Shown: positions 36,381 through 45,297, counted from the first letter of the stretch. The stretch is 64,000 nucleotides of DNA from Streptomyces sp. A2-16 (GCF_018128905.1 NZ_CP063808.1:7502001-7566000), one strand, 5' to 3'. Notes: generated by a model from the letters alone, not told the origin. A program made the numbers and translations.

Positions 36381-38261
36381 ATGGACCTGACACACCTGTT
36401 GGACGACGACCGTCCCTTCGCACTGCTCCGCCGTCGCACCCCGGGCCACGACGAGAGCACGGTGGAGCTGCTCCTCGGCCCCGTCCGCACCTGTGACCGT
36501 CTCGCCGACCTCCCCGACGAGGGCCTGGCGCTCATCCCCTACCGGCAGATCCGCGAACGCGGTTTCGACGTGCGCGACGACGGGACACCGCTCAGCGTGC
36601 TGATCCCCGAGGAGACCCGCACCCTCTCCCTCACCGAGGCCCTCGCGGAGCTCCCCGCCCACGACGTGCGGGTCGAGAACGGCGGCTTCGACGTGGCCGA
36701 CGAGGAGTACGCGGAGATCGTCGGGCGTGTCCTGCACGAGGAGATCGGGCGCGGTGAGGGCGCCAACTTCGTGATCCGGAGGACGTACGAGGGCGAGATC
36801 CCGGGGTTCTCCCGCGCGGACGCCCTCGGCCTGTTCCGGCGGCTCCTGGTGGGCGAGCGGGGCGCGTACTGGACCTTCGTCGTCCACACCGGCGAGCGCA
36901 CCCTGGTCGGCGCGAGCCCCGAGGTGCACGTGCGGATGTCCGGCGGGACCGTCGTCATGAACCCGATCAGCGGGACGTACCGCTATCCCGCCGAGGGCCC
37001 GACCCCCGAGCACCTGCTCGACTTCCTCGCCGACGGCAAGGAGATCGAGGAGCTGTCGATGGTCGTCGACGAGGAGCTCAAGATGATGTGCACGGTCGGC
37101 GACATGGGCGGAGTGGTGATCGGCCCCCGCCTCAAGGAGATGGCCCACCTCGCGCACACCGAGTACGAACTGCGCGGGAAGTCCTCTCTGGACGTGCGGG
37201 AGGTCCTGAAGGAGACCATGTTCGCGGCGACCGTCACCGGCTCGCCCGTGCAGAACGCCTGCCGGGTCATCGAGCGCCACGAGGTCGGCGGGCGCGGCTA
37301 CTACGCGGGCGCGCTCGCGCTGCTCGGCCGGGACTCCGGCGGGGCGCAGACCCTGGACTCCCCCATCCTGATCCGCACCGCGGACATCTCCGCCGACGGC
37401 CGCCTGCGCGTCCCGGTCGGCGCGACCCTCGTGCGCGGTTCGGACCCGGTGAGCGAGGTCGCGGAGACCCACGCGAAGGCGGCGGGGGTGCTGGCGGCTC
37501 TGGGTGTACGTCCGTCCCGGCCCCGTGCGGAGCACGCGCGCGCGAGTCTCTCCGACGATCCACGCGTGCGTGCCGCGCTCGACGGGCGGCGCGCGCACCT
37601 CGCGCCCTTCTGGCTGCGGATGCAGGAACCCGTCGACAAGCTCGCCGGACACGCCCTGGTGGTCGACGGGGAGGACACCTTCACCGCGATGCTCGCGCAT
37701 GTGCTGCGGTCCAGCGGCCTGGAGGTGACCGTACGGCGCTATGACGAGCCCGGTCTCCGGGAGGCGGTGCTCGGGCACGAGGGCCCGGTCGTCCTGGGCC
37801 CCGGCCCCGGTGACCCCTGCGACGGGTCCGATCCCAAGATGCGCTTGCTGCGTGCCCTGACCGCCGAGGTCCTCCGCGACCACCGGCACGGCGTGCTCGG
37901 CGTCTGCCTCGGGCACGAGCTGATCGCGGCCGAGCTGGGCCTGGAGATCGTACGCAAGGAAGTGCCGTACCAGGGGGCGCAGACGACCGTCGACCTGTTC
38001 GGGCGGCCGGAGACGGTCGGCTTCTACAACAGCTTCGTGGCGCGCTGCGACGACGAGGCCGCCCGAGAGCTGGCCGCGCACGGCATCGAGGTGAGCCGAA
38101 GCGACACGCACGAGGTGCATGCCCTGCGCGGGCCGGGCTTCGCCGGGGTGCAGTTCCACCCGGAGTCGGTCCTGACGCTGGACGGCGCCGCCGTCGTACG
38201 GGAGCTGGTGGCTCAGCTGCGGGGCACCAGCACGTTCTCGGAGCGGCGGCCCGCCCTGTAG
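36381..38261 (+). CDS. trpEG: Fused anthranilate synthase (TrpE-TrpG)
   Basis: 626 residues. The chorismate-binding half (about 1-400) includes NPISGTYRYPAEG, VDEELKMMCTVGDMG and GSPVQNACRVIERHE with RGYYAGALALLG; the glutamine amidotransferase half (about 430-620) has LGPGPGDP, the nucleophile C509 in GVCLGHE and QFHPES. This one-chain order resembles both S. venezuelae TrpE and PhzE-type ADIC synthases; the Trp leader supports anthranilate for tryptophan. Its 3' end overlaps the opposite-strand dehydrogenase gene by 49 nt. Confidence 0.9.
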   Translation: MDLTHLLDDDRPFALLRRRTPGHDESTVELLLGPVRTCDRLADLPDEGLALIPYRQIRERGFDVRDDGTPLSVLIPEETRTLSLTEALAELPAHDVRVENGGFDVADEEYAEIVGRVLHEEIGRGEGANFVIRRTYEGEIPGFSRADALGLFRRLLVGERGAYWTFVVHTGERTLVGASPEVHVRMSGGTVVMNPISGTYRYPAEGPTPEHLLDFLADGKEIEELSMVVDEELKMMCTVGDMGGVVIGPRLKEMAHLAHTEYELRGKSSLDVREVLKETMFAATVTGSPVQNACRVIERHEVGGRGYYAGALALLGRDSGGAQTLDSPILIRTADISADGRLRVPVGATLVRGSDPVSEVAETHAKAAGVLAALGVRPSRPRAEHARASLSDDPRVRAALDGRRAHLAPFWLRMQEPVDKLAGHALVVDGEDTFTAMLAHVLRSSGLEVTVRRYDEPGLREAVLGHEGPVVLGPGPGDPCDGSDPKMRLLRALTAEVLRDHRHGVLGVCLGHELIAAELGLEIVRKEVPYQGAQTTVDLFGRPETVGFYNSFVARCDDEAARELAAHGIEVSRSDTHEVHALRGPGFAGVQFHPESVLTLDGAAVVRELVAQLRGTSTFSERRPAL

Positions 38262-39232
38262 TCCAGGACGTTCCTCACCGTGGCGTCGATGATCTGCCCG
38301 ACGGCGTCCTCGGTGTAGTACGCCTGGTGGGAGGAGACCAGGACGTTCGGGAAGGTGACCAGGCGGGCCAGGATGTCGTCCTCGATGGCCTCCAGCGAGC
38401 GGTCGACGTAGAACAGGCCCGCCTCCGCCTCGTACACGTCGAGGCCGACGCCCGCGAAGCGGCCGGCGCGCAGTTCGGTGACGAGGGCCGCGGTGTCGAT
38501 GAGGCCGCCGCGGCTGGAGTTGACCAGGATCGCGTCGTCCTTCATCGCCTTCAGTGCGTCGGCGTCGAGGAGGTGGGTGGTCTCGGGCATCAGCGGGACG
38601 TGCAGGGTGATCAGGTCGGACTCGGCGAGGAGTCGCTCCTTGGGGACGTACTCCATGCCGAGTTCCCGGCAGGCGGGGTTCTCGGCGGCGTCCCAGCCGA
38701 GCAGCCGCATGCCGAAGCCGTGGGCGATCCGGGTGAAGGCCTCGCCGATCTTGCCGGTGCCGAGGACGCCGACGGTGCGGCCGTGCATGTCGCGGCCCAT
38801 CAGTCCGTCGAGGCGGAAGTCGAAGTCACGCGTGCGCGTGGAGGCGCGCACGACGCGGCGGTTGACCGCCAGGGCGAGGGTCCAGGCGAACTCGGCGACC
38901 GAGTAGGGCGAGTAGTACGACACCCGGGCGACCGTCATGCCGAGGCGCTCGGCCGCCTTGAGGTCGATGTTGTTGAAGCCGGTGGAGCGCTGGGCGATCA
39001 TCCGGGTGCCACCCGCCGCGAGCATCTCCAGGACGCGGGCGCCGAGCTCGGCGTTGACGCTGGTGGAGACCATCTCGTGGCCGGCGGCGATGGGGGCGGT
39101 GTCCTCGTTGAGGAAGACGTCCAGGCAGCGGACGTCGTGGTGACCGGCGAACGCGCTCTCGATCAGAGGCTTCTCGTCGGCCTGCACACCGAAGGCCAGG
39201 ATCTCCAAGGCGTCTCCCCTGTGGTCGGCCAT
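38213..39232 (-). CDS. D-isomer-specific 2-hydroxyacid dehydrogenase (D-lactate dehydrogenase-like)
   Basis: 339 residues from the ATG at 39232. NAD-binding motif VGVLGTGKIGEAFTRIAHGFG, catalytic Arg in NSSRGGLIDT, Glu in GLDVYEAEAGLF, His in VLVSSHQAYYTEDA; this is the D-lactate dehydrogenase subgroup. The ATG lies inside a 14 bp inverted repeat; a TTG at 39208 with GGGGAGA at good spacing would give a protein eight residues shorter and may be the true start. Last gene of the minus-strand run after pfkA. The 3' end overlaps trpEG. Confidence 0.88.
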   Translation of the reverse strand: MADHRGDALEILAFGVQADEKPLIESAFAGHHDVRCLDVFLNEDTAPIAAGHEMVSTSVNAELGARVLEMLAAGGTRMIAQRSTGFNNIDLKAAERLGMTVARVSYYSPYSVAEFAWTLALAVNRRVVRASTRTRDFDFRLDGLMGRDMHGRTVGVLGTGKIGEAFTRIAHGFGMRLLGWDAAENPACRELGMEYVPKERLLAESDLITLHVPLMPETTHLLDADALKAMKDDAILVNSSRGGLIDTAALVTELRAGRFAGVGLDVYEAEAGLFYVDRSLEAIEDDILARLVTFPNVLVSSHQAYYTEDAVGQIIDATVRNVLDYRAGRRSENVLVPRS

Positions 39233-39258
39233 GGGCCGAATATACGGCCCATGGCCGA
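39225..39258. repeat. Long perfect inverted repeat between pfkA and the dehydrogenase gene
   Basis: Arms TCGGCCATGGGCCG (39225-39238) and CGGCCCATGGCCGA (39245-39258) are perfectly complementary, 14 bp each, around AATATA. It spans the ATG at 39232. It could be an intercistronic terminator or attenuator, or an operator; the core TATATT on the minus strand also looks like a -10 box 6 nt from the ATG. Confidence 0.85.
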
Positions 39259-39269
39259 GCCCCGCCGGA

Positions 39270-40298
39270 TCAGCCGAAGAACACCCCGACCTCCTCGTAC
39301 AGCTTCGGGTCCACCGTCTTGAGCTGTGCCGTGGCCTCCCCGATGGGGACGCGCACGATGTCCGTGCCGCGCAGGGCGACCATCTTGCCGAAGTCGCCGT
39401 CCCGCACCGCTTCGATGGCGTGCAGTCCGAAACGGGTGGCGAGCCAGCGGTCGAAGGCGCTGGGAGTGCCGCCGCGCTGGATGTGCCCGAGCACGGTCGT
39501 GCGGGCCTCCTTGCCGGTGCGCTTCTCGATCTGATTAGCCAGCCACTCACCGACCCCGGACAGGCGCACATGGCCGAAGGAGTCGAGGGACTGGTCCTTG
39601 AGGACCATGTCGCCGTCCTTCGGCATGGCGCCCTCGGCGACGACCACGATCGGGGCGTACGACGCCTTGAAGCGGGAGGTGATCCAGGCGCACACCTGGT
39701 CGACGTCGAAGCGCTGCTCGGGGATGAGGATGACGTTGGCGCCGCCCGCGAGACCGGAGTGCAGGGCGATCCAGCCGGCATGGCGGCCCATCACCTCGCA
39801 GACCAGGACGCGCATGTGGGACTCGGCGGTGGTGTGCAGCCGGTCGATGGCCTCCGTGGCGATGCCGACCGCGGTGTCGAAGCCGAAGGTGTAGTCGGTG
39901 GCGGACAGGTCGTTGTCGATGGTCTTCGGGACGCCGACGCAGGGCACTCCGTGCTGGTCGGACAGGGTCGCGGCGACGCCGAGGGTGTCCTCGCCGCCGA
40001 TCACGATGAGCGCGTCGACCTCCCGCTCGGCCAGGTTCTCCTGGATCCGGCGGATGCCGTCCTCCTGTTTCAGCGGGTTGGTGCGGGAGGAGCCGAGGAT
40101 GGTGCCGCCGCGGGGCAGGATGCCGCGCACGGCCGGGATGTCGAGACGCACGACGGCGTCCTCCAGTGGACCCCGCCAGCCGTCCCGGAAGCCGGTGAAG
40201 TCATAGCCGTACTCCTGAACGCCCTTGCGGACGATGGCCCGGATGACGGCGTTGAGGCCGGGGCAGTCGCCGCCTCCGGTCAGTACTCCGACGCGCAT
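39270..40298 (-). CDS. pfkA: 6-phosphofructokinase, PPi-type active-site signature
   Basis: 342 residues. Phosphorylates fructose 6-phosphate. GVLTGGGDCPGLNAVIR, GGEDTLGVA, VPKTIDNDLSATDYTFGFDTA, EVMGRHAGWIAL and GHIQRGGTPSAFDR are visible. Residue 104 is Asp (GGEDT) and K125 lies in PKTIDND. In this family Asp at E. coli position 104 plus Lys at 124 mark PPi-dependent enzymes, while Gly104 marks ATP enzymes. Located between macR and the dehydrogenase gene on the minus strand. Confidence 0.92.
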   Translation of the reverse strand: MRVGVLTGGGDCPGLNAVIRAIVRKGVQEYGYDFTGFRDGWRGPLEDAVVRLDIPAVRGILPRGGTILGSSRTNPLKQEDGIRRIQENLAEREVDALIVIGGEDTLGVAATLSDQHGVPCVGVPKTIDNDLSATDYTFGFDTAVGIATEAIDRLHTTAESHMRVLVCEVMGRHAGWIALHSGLAGGANVILIPEQRFDVDQVCAWITSRFKASYAPIVVVAEGAMPKDGDMVLKDQSLDSFGHVRLSGVGEWLANQIEKRTGKEARTTVLGHIQRGGTPSAFDRWLATRFGLHAIEAVRDGDFGKMVALRGTDIVRVPIGEATAQLKTVDPKLYEEVGVFFG

Positions 40299-40351
40299 GG
40301 ACAGTTCCCTTCGCCGCAGGTGCCTGACGAAGGGTCAGTGTGACGCGCGTC

Positions 40352-41026
40352 TCACTCGTCGTCGAGGCCTCGTTCGATGGCGTATCGGACGAGCTCGACC
40401 CTGTTGTGGAGTTGCAGCTTGCCGAGAGTGTTCTGGACGTGGTTCTGGACCGTGCGGTGGGAGATCACCAGACGCTCGGCGATCTGCTTGTAGCTCAGGC
40501 CCTTGGCGACCAGTCGCAGCACCTCGGTCTCGCGCTCGGTGAGCTGCGGGGCCCTGGGCTGGTCGGGGTCGGTGGTGGGCGCCGGGTCGGTGGCCAGGCG
40601 CCGGTACTCGCCGAGGACCAGGCCGGCGAGTCCGGGTGTGAAGACGGGGTCGCCGACGGCCGTGCGGCGGACGGCGTCCAGGAGTTCCTCGGTCGACGCC
40701 GACTTCAGCAGATAGCCGGTCGCGCCGGACTTCACGGCCTCCAGGACGTCGGCGTGCTCGCCGCTCGCCGACAGCACGAGGACGCGCAGGGCCGGGTTGT
40801 GGCCGACGAGCTCCTTGCAGACCTGGACGCCCGGCTTCACCGGCAGGTTCAGGTCGAGCACCAGCACGTCGGGGTTCGCGGCCCTGGCCCGGCGTACGGC
40901 CTGGTCGCCGTCGCCGGCGGTCGCGACCACGTCGAAGCCGGACTCGGCCAGGTCCCGGGCGACGGCGTCGCGCCACATGGGGTGGTCGTCGACCACCATC
41001 ACCTTGATCGGATCCTTGTCGCTCAT
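40352..41026 (-). CDS. macR: Response regulator MacR (NarL family)
   Basis: 224 residues. Receiver domain with phospho-acceptor D58 in LVLDLNLPVKPG, then a LuxR/FixJ helix-turn-helix (LTERETEVLRLVAKGLSYKQ and SHRTVQNHVQNTLGKL). It overlaps the sensor-kinase gene by 4 nt (ATGA). As I recall, the orthologous pair SCO2120/SCO2121 of S. coelicolor, MacRS, controls morphogenic membrane protein genes and actinorhodin; that assignment rests on sequence type and on its position next to pfkA. Confidence 0.85.
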   Translation of the reverse strand: MSDKDPIKVMVVDDHPMWRDAVARDLAESGFDVVATAGDGDQAVRRARAANPDVLVLDLNLPVKPGVQVCKELVGHNPALRVLVLSASGEHADVLEAVKSGATGYLLKSASTEELLDAVRRTAVGDPVFTPGLAGLVLGEYRRLATDPAPTTDPDQPRAPQLTERETEVLRLVAKGLSYKQIAERLVISHRTVQNHVQNTLGKLQLHNRVELVRYAIERGLDDE

Positions 41027-42249
41027 CGTTGTCCTGCCTTCCCCCGTGAGACCTTCGGTACCTTCAGCTCGACCTCGGTGCCCTGCCCCGGAGGCGAGAT
41101 CAGCTCGGCGCTGCCGCCGAGGTCGCGCAGCCGGCCCCGGATCGACTGGGCCACCCCGAGCCGCCCCTCGCCCTCGGCCTGGGCGAGCCGCCCCTCGGGG
41201 ATGCCGGGCCCGTCGTCGCGTACGGTCACGATCACCTCGTCGGGTTCGTCCTCGACGAGGATCCACGCGCGCGCGTGCTCTCCGGCGTGCCGGTGCACGT
41301 TGTCCAGGGCGGCCCCCACGGCCGCGGCCAGTTCGCGGGCGGCGGGCGGCGGCAGCGGGACGGCGGCGCCCGGTTCGACGAGGGAGACCTTCGCCGAGGC
41401 GTACGGGGCGAGCAGCGCGCGCAGGTCGAGCGGGGCGTCGTCGTCCGACTCGTCCTCCACCACGTGGACGACCGCCCCCTGGGACGCGTCGGACGAGACC
41501 CGGGACACCGACGTCAGGCCGCCGGAGACCAGGGTGCGCAGCGCCACCTCCTGCTCGCCGGCCATCCGGCCCAGCTCGGCCGCCTCGCCGCCCATGACCG
41601 CGCCCCGGCGCTGCACCATGGCGAGCACCTGGAGGACGCTGTCGTGGATGTCGCGGGCCAGCCGCTCGCGCTCCCGGGTCGCCGCCTCGATCTCCAGCGC
41701 GCGGGCGAGGGTGCGCTCGGAGGCGCGGGCGACCTCGACGACGTAGCCGATGGCGATGGAGGCGACCCAGACGAGGATCACGTTGTGGACGGTGTCGCGG
41801 GCCGGGTGGCCGCGCTCGAACAGGTTGGCGGCGGCGACCGGCGTGGAGGCGAGCGCGGCCCAGCGCCAGCCGCCCTTGATGGCGAACGCGAGGACGGAAC
41901 CGGCGGTCCATATCGACGGCAGGGTGGGGCCGCCGCTGTCGATGTGGTGCTGGTTGACGACCAGCGGGGTCAGGACGATGCCGGTGATCGCGATCGTGAG
42001 GTCGACGGCGAGGAAGCGCTTGGTGCACGCGGCCGCGTTCTGGACGCGGGGCAGCGTGGCGAGCGTCCAGAGGCACAGGACGACGTAGTAGGCGATGGCG
42101 ATGCCGGGCCGGTCGAACTGGTCGTACTCGGTGGCGAAGAGCCCGACCGCGTACAGCATGGTGAGCACCCGGTAGCCGGTCAGGGCACGCCACAGCGGCT
42201 GCTCGACCGACATGCGCATGACGCGTACTTGTTTGGCCATCTCCCCCAC
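41023..42249 (-). CDS. macS: Sensor histidine kinase MacS (DUF5931 type)
   Basis: 408 residues. N-terminal DUF5931 region with four or five membrane helices (about 25-175), then DHp helix RERERLARDIHDSVLQVLAM with H202, and an HATPase_c domain whose N box is ALDNVHRHAGEHA and G box DDGPGIPEG. The GTG at 42249 and an ATG at 42240 are both possible starts. It follows the acyltransferase gene by 29 bp. Partner of macR. Confidence 0.85.
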   Translation of the reverse strand: MGEMAKQVRVMRMSVEQPLWRALTGYRVLTMLYAVGLFATEYDQFDRPGIAIAYYVVLCLWTLATLPRVQNAAACTKRFLAVDLTIAITGIVLTPLVVNQHHIDSGGPTLPSIWTAGSVLAFAIKGGWRWAALASTPVAAANLFERGHPARDTVHNVILVWVASIAIGYVVEVARASERTLARALEIEAATRERERLARDIHDSVLQVLAMVQRRGAVMGGEAAELGRMAGEQEVALRTLVSGGLTSVSRVSSDASQGAVVHVVEDESDDDAPLDLRALLAPYASAKVSLVEPGAAVPLPPPAARELAAAVGAALDNVHRHAGEHARAWILVEDEPDEVIVTVRDDGPGIPEGRLAQAEGEGRLGVAQSIRGRLRDLGGSAELISPPGQGTEVELKVPKVSRGKAGQR

Positions 42250-42278
42250 CCCCGGCCCGATGCCCGTGTCCCAGGATC

Positions 42279-43058
42279 CTAGGACGCGGAGCTGCCGGGC
42301 TCGTCCTGCTCGGCCTTCGCGACAGCGGCCTCGGCCTTCGCCGCAGCGGCCTTGGCGGCCTTCTCGGCCTTGGCCGCTTCCGAGATCCGCCGCTTGGCGG
42401 CCGTCGCGTAGATGTCGACGTACTCCTGGCCGGAGAGCTTCATGATCTCGTACATGACCTCGTCGGTCACCGCGCGCAGCACGAAACGGTCGTGCTCCAT
42501 GCCCTGGTAGCGGCTGAAGTCCAGGGGCTCGCCGATGCGGATGCCCGGGCGCATCAGCTTGGGCATCACCTTGCCGGGCGGCTGGATCTTCTCGGTGTCG
42601 ATCATGGCGACCGGGATGACCGGGGCCCCGGAGGCGAGCGCCACGCGCGCGAGGCCGCCGGGCTTGCCGCGGTACAGACGGCCGTCGGGCGAGCGGGTGC
42701 CCTCGGGGTAGATCCCGAACAACTCACCGCGCTCCAGGACGTCGAGGCCGCTCCTGATCGCCGCCTCGCCCGCGCCGCGCGCGCCCGAGCGGTCCACGGG
42801 AAGCTGGCCGACCCCCTTGAAGAAGGCTGCCGTGAGGCGGCCCTTGACCCCGGGGGTGGTGAAGTACTCGGCCTTCGCGATGAAGGTGACCTTGCGGTCG
42901 AGGACCGCGGGCAGGAAGAACGAGTCGGAGAACGACAGGTGGTTGCTCGCCAGGATGGCGGCACCCTCGGCGGGAATGTTCTCCAGGCCTTCCACCCAGG
43001 GCCTGAAGGCGACCTTCAGCGGCCCTCCGATGGCGACCTTCATCGTGCCGTACAACAA
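42279..43058 (-). CDS. 1-acyl-glycerol-3-phosphate acyltransferase (PlsC-like)
   Basis: 259 residues. Acyltransferase motifs NHLSFSD (block I), GAGEAAIRSGLDVLERGELF, EGTRSPDGRLYRGKPG and VIPVAMIDTEKI are present. The C-terminal 40 residues are an Ala/Lys/Glu-rich helix. The start is TTG at 43058: AGGAGG lies 7 nt upstream, and no ATG or GTG has a comparable site. Similar to Rv2182c of M. tuberculosis as I recall. Role in phospholipid synthesis or remodelling. Confidence 0.88.
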   Translation of the reverse strand: MLYGTMKVAIGGPLKVAFRPWVEGLENIPAEGAAILASNHLSFSDSFFLPAVLDRKVTFIAKAEYFTTPGVKGRLTAAFFKGVGQLPVDRSGARGAGEAAIRSGLDVLERGELFGIYPEGTRSPDGRLYRGKPGGLARVALASGAPVIPVAMIDTEKIQPPGKVMPKLMRPGIRIGEPLDFSRYQGMEHDRFVLRAVTDEVMYEIMKLSGQEYVDIYATAAKRRISEAAKAEKAAKAAAAKAEAAVAKAEQDEPGSSAS

Positions 43059-43202
43059 CCGAGTGCCTCCTGTGTCCGTCGATCAGACCTTAACCCGGAG
43101 CGCTGTCAAACAGCCCGACGGCCCTGGTCGGTGTCAGTGCGGTCGCGTACGGTGAACCACACCTGGACTTGCTCACGCTTCTTTCATGAACAGGAGACCT
43201 AG

Positions 43203-43982
43203 GTGCCGGTCCTCCCCGGAGCCGAGCCGTTCCGCCATGAGGGCGGGGAGGCCGGTGTCCTTCTCTGCCACGGCTTCACCGGTTCCCCCCAGTCACTGCG
43301 GCCCTGGGCCCAGCACCTCGCCGAGCACGGCCTGACGGTCTCCCTGCCGCTGCTGCCCGGGCACGGCACCCGCTGGCAGGACATGGCCCTCACCGGCTGG
43401 CAGGACTGGTACGCCGAGGTGGACCGCGAGCTGCGCGCCCTCACCGAGCGCTGCACCTCCGTGTTCGTCGCCGGTCTTTCCATGGGCGGCACCCTGGCCC
43501 TCAGGCTGGCCGCCAAGCACGGGGACGCGGTCAGCGGTGTCGTGGTCGTCAACCCGGCGAACCGCATGCACGGCCTCGCGCCCTACGCCCTTCCGGTGGC
43601 CCGCCACTTCGTCCGTACGGCGCCCGGGATCGCCAGCGACATCAAGAAGGAGGGCAGCGTCGAGCTGGGGTACGACAAGGTGCCGCTGCACGCGGCGCAC
43701 TCCCTGCGGACCTTCTTCCGGCAGGTGGACGGCGAGCTGCCGCAGGTCACCCAGCCGCTGCTGGTGCTGCGCAGCGCGCAGGACCATGTGGTGCCGGCGG
43801 CCGACTCCGCGCGCGTGCTGAGCCGGGTGTCGTCGACGGACGTAACTGAGATCGTGCTGGAACAGAGCTACCACGTGGCGACGTTGGACCATGACGCGGA
43901 GCGGATTTTCGACGAGAGCCTCGCGTTCATCGGCCGGCACACCACCGGCATCGGCAGTGAAGGGACGACCGCCCGTGGCTGA
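43203..43982 (+). CDS. Alpha/beta hydrolase (carboxylesterase / monoacylglycerol lipase type)
   Basis: 259 residues from a GTG with AGGAGACC upstream. Oxyanion block LLCHGFTGSPQSLRPWA, nucleophile S93 in VAGLSMGGTLALRLA, acid in LVLRSAQDHVVP, histidine in EQSYHVATLDHD. This matches the thermostable Est30/monoglyceride lipase group, which hydrolyses short to medium acyl esters. The stop overlaps the next gene by 8 nt. Confidence 0.9.
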   Translation: MPVLPGAEPFRHEGGEAGVLLCHGFTGSPQSLRPWAQHLAEHGLTVSLPLLPGHGTRWQDMALTGWQDWYAEVDRELRALTERCTSVFVAGLSMGGTLALRLAAKHGDAVSGVVVVNPANRMHGLAPYALPVARHFVRTAPGIASDIKKEGSVELGYDKVPLHAAHSLRTFFRQVDGELPQVTQPLLVLRSAQDHVVPAADSARVLSRVSSTDVTEIVLEQSYHVATLDHDAERIFDESLAFIGRHTTGIGSEGTTARG

Positions 43983-44583
43983 GCACGACTCCGACCGTGA
44001 AGGCCGTGAAGGCCGCGAGGGCCAGGAGCCGGACGAGCAGAGCGTCCCGTTCGACGAGGAGGCCGCGTGGGCGGCCATCGTCGCCGGGTACGGCGAGGAG
44101 CCGAAGGACCCACCGGGCACCAAGCCGTTCAAGTCGGTCGAGGACCTCGCGCTGCTGGAGACCGAGACGAACGACGAACCGGCGGCCACGGAGGCCCAGC
44201 CCACGAAGGACGCACCGAAGAAGGACGAGAAGCCGGCCAAGCCGCTGGGCGGTTCCGTCGCCTTCGCGCCCGGCGTCGGGCCACGTGACTACAGCACCCC
44301 GGAGCCGTCCGAGGAGGACTTCGAGGACGACGACGAGGGGCACTTCGTGCCGCCGGAGCCGCCGCCGCTGCCCGCCGCCGACACCACCGCGAAGTTCGCC
44401 TGGCTGGGGGTCCTCGGCGGTCCGCTCCTGCTGCTGGTCGCGGTGCTGCTCGGCTGGGAGATGACGTGGTGGCTGGCCACGGTCGGGATCGGCGGGTTCC
44501 TGGGCGGCTTCGTCACCCTGGTGACCCGGATGCGGGCCGACGACGAGGACGACGGGGATCCCGGCCGGGGGGCCGTGGTCTAG
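43975..44583 (+). CDS. Conserved membrane protein with acidic cytoplasmic region
   Basis: 202 residues from the GTG at 43975. Residues 1-135 are Glu/Asp/Pro-rich and probably disordered, with DEEAAWAAIVAGYGEEPKD as the only conserved-looking block; two hydrophobic helices follow at about 140-185 (LGVLGGPLLLLVAVLLGWEM and a second). The C-terminal tail is acidic. Coupled to the lipase gene. It occupies the position of Rv2183c relative to Rv2182c; function unknown. Confidence 0.8.
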   Translation: MAEHDSDREGREGREGQEPDEQSVPFDEEAAWAAIVAGYGEEPKDPPGTKPFKSVEDLALLETETNDEPAATEAQPTKDAPKKDEKPAKPLGGSVAFAPGVGPRDYSTPEPSEEDFEDDDEGHFVPPEPPPLPAADTTAKFAWLGVLGGPLLLLVAVLLGWEMTWWLATVGIGGFLGGFVTLVTRMRADDEDDGDPGRGAVV

Positions 44584-44589
44584 TCCGGC

Positions 44590-45297
44590 TCAGCTCGCGG
44601 GGATGCCGAGGGTGGCCAGGACCGGGAGATGGTCCGTGGCCGCCCTCAGGTCTGTCTCCGTGATCCCGGGCAGGTCCAGGGGGACTCCGCAGCCGCGCAC
44701 CTCGATGCCCTTCGTGGCGAAGATCGCGTCGATGCGCTGGTGGGGTTCGCTGCGGGTCCAGGTGTGTTCGCCGCCGGTGGGGCTGACCGCCCAGCAGTCC
44801 TGGAGGTCCGTCGCCAGCCGGGTGAAGGTGCGGCCGGTGGGGCGGTCGTTCAGGTCGCCGCCCGCGACGGCGTGGTCCACGCCCATGCCGGCGAGGCGGT
44901 CGAGGAGCACTCCTGCCTGTTCGTATCGCTCGTCCTTCTGCAGGGACAGATGACAGCTCAGTACACCGAGGCGGGCACCGGCGATGTCGACGACGGCTGT
45001 GGCGAAGCCTCTTCTGTGCTGACCCGGGGTGAGGGGCAGGAGGACGTCCTCCGTGCGTTCGACCGTGACCCGCAGGTTGCAGAGGATCGCGGGGCCCGCC
45101 GCAGTGCCGCCGCCGGTGAGGACGACCAGTCCGGAGGCCGACGCCAGCCGCGCGAGTTTCTTGCGCCAGCGGAAGAAACGGGGGGCTTCCTGGATCAGTA
45201 CGAGATCCGGTTCGCAGGCGCTGATGACACGGGCGAGAGCGTCCGTGTCGTCGCGCATGGAGCGGATGTTGTAGCTCAGGACCTTGACCGGAACCAT
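44590..45297 (-). CDS. Endonuclease/exonuclease/phosphatase family hydrolase
   Basis: 235 residues. EEP-fold motifs: VLSYNIRSMRDDT, LVLIQEAP, SCHLSLQKDERYEQA, VAGGDLNDRPTG and ATDHLPVLATLG. Members act on DNA, RNA or phosphoinositides; there is no signal peptide, so a cytoplasmic substrate is likely. The ATG has TAAATT 7 nt upstream and no ribosome site, which suggests a leaderless message. Convergent with the membrane protein gene (6 bp gap). Confidence 0.85.
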   Translation of the reverse strand: MVPVKVLSYNIRSMRDDTDALARVISACEPDLVLIQEAPRFFRWRKKLARLASASGLVVLTGGGTAAGPAILCNLRVTVERTEDVLLPLTPGQHRRGFATAVVDIAGARLGVLSCHLSLQKDERYEQAGVLLDRLAGMGVDHAVAGGDLNDRPTGRTFTRLATDLQDCWAVSPTGGEHTWTRSEPHQRIDAIFATKGIEVRGCGVPLDLPGITETDLRAATDHLPVLATLGIPAS

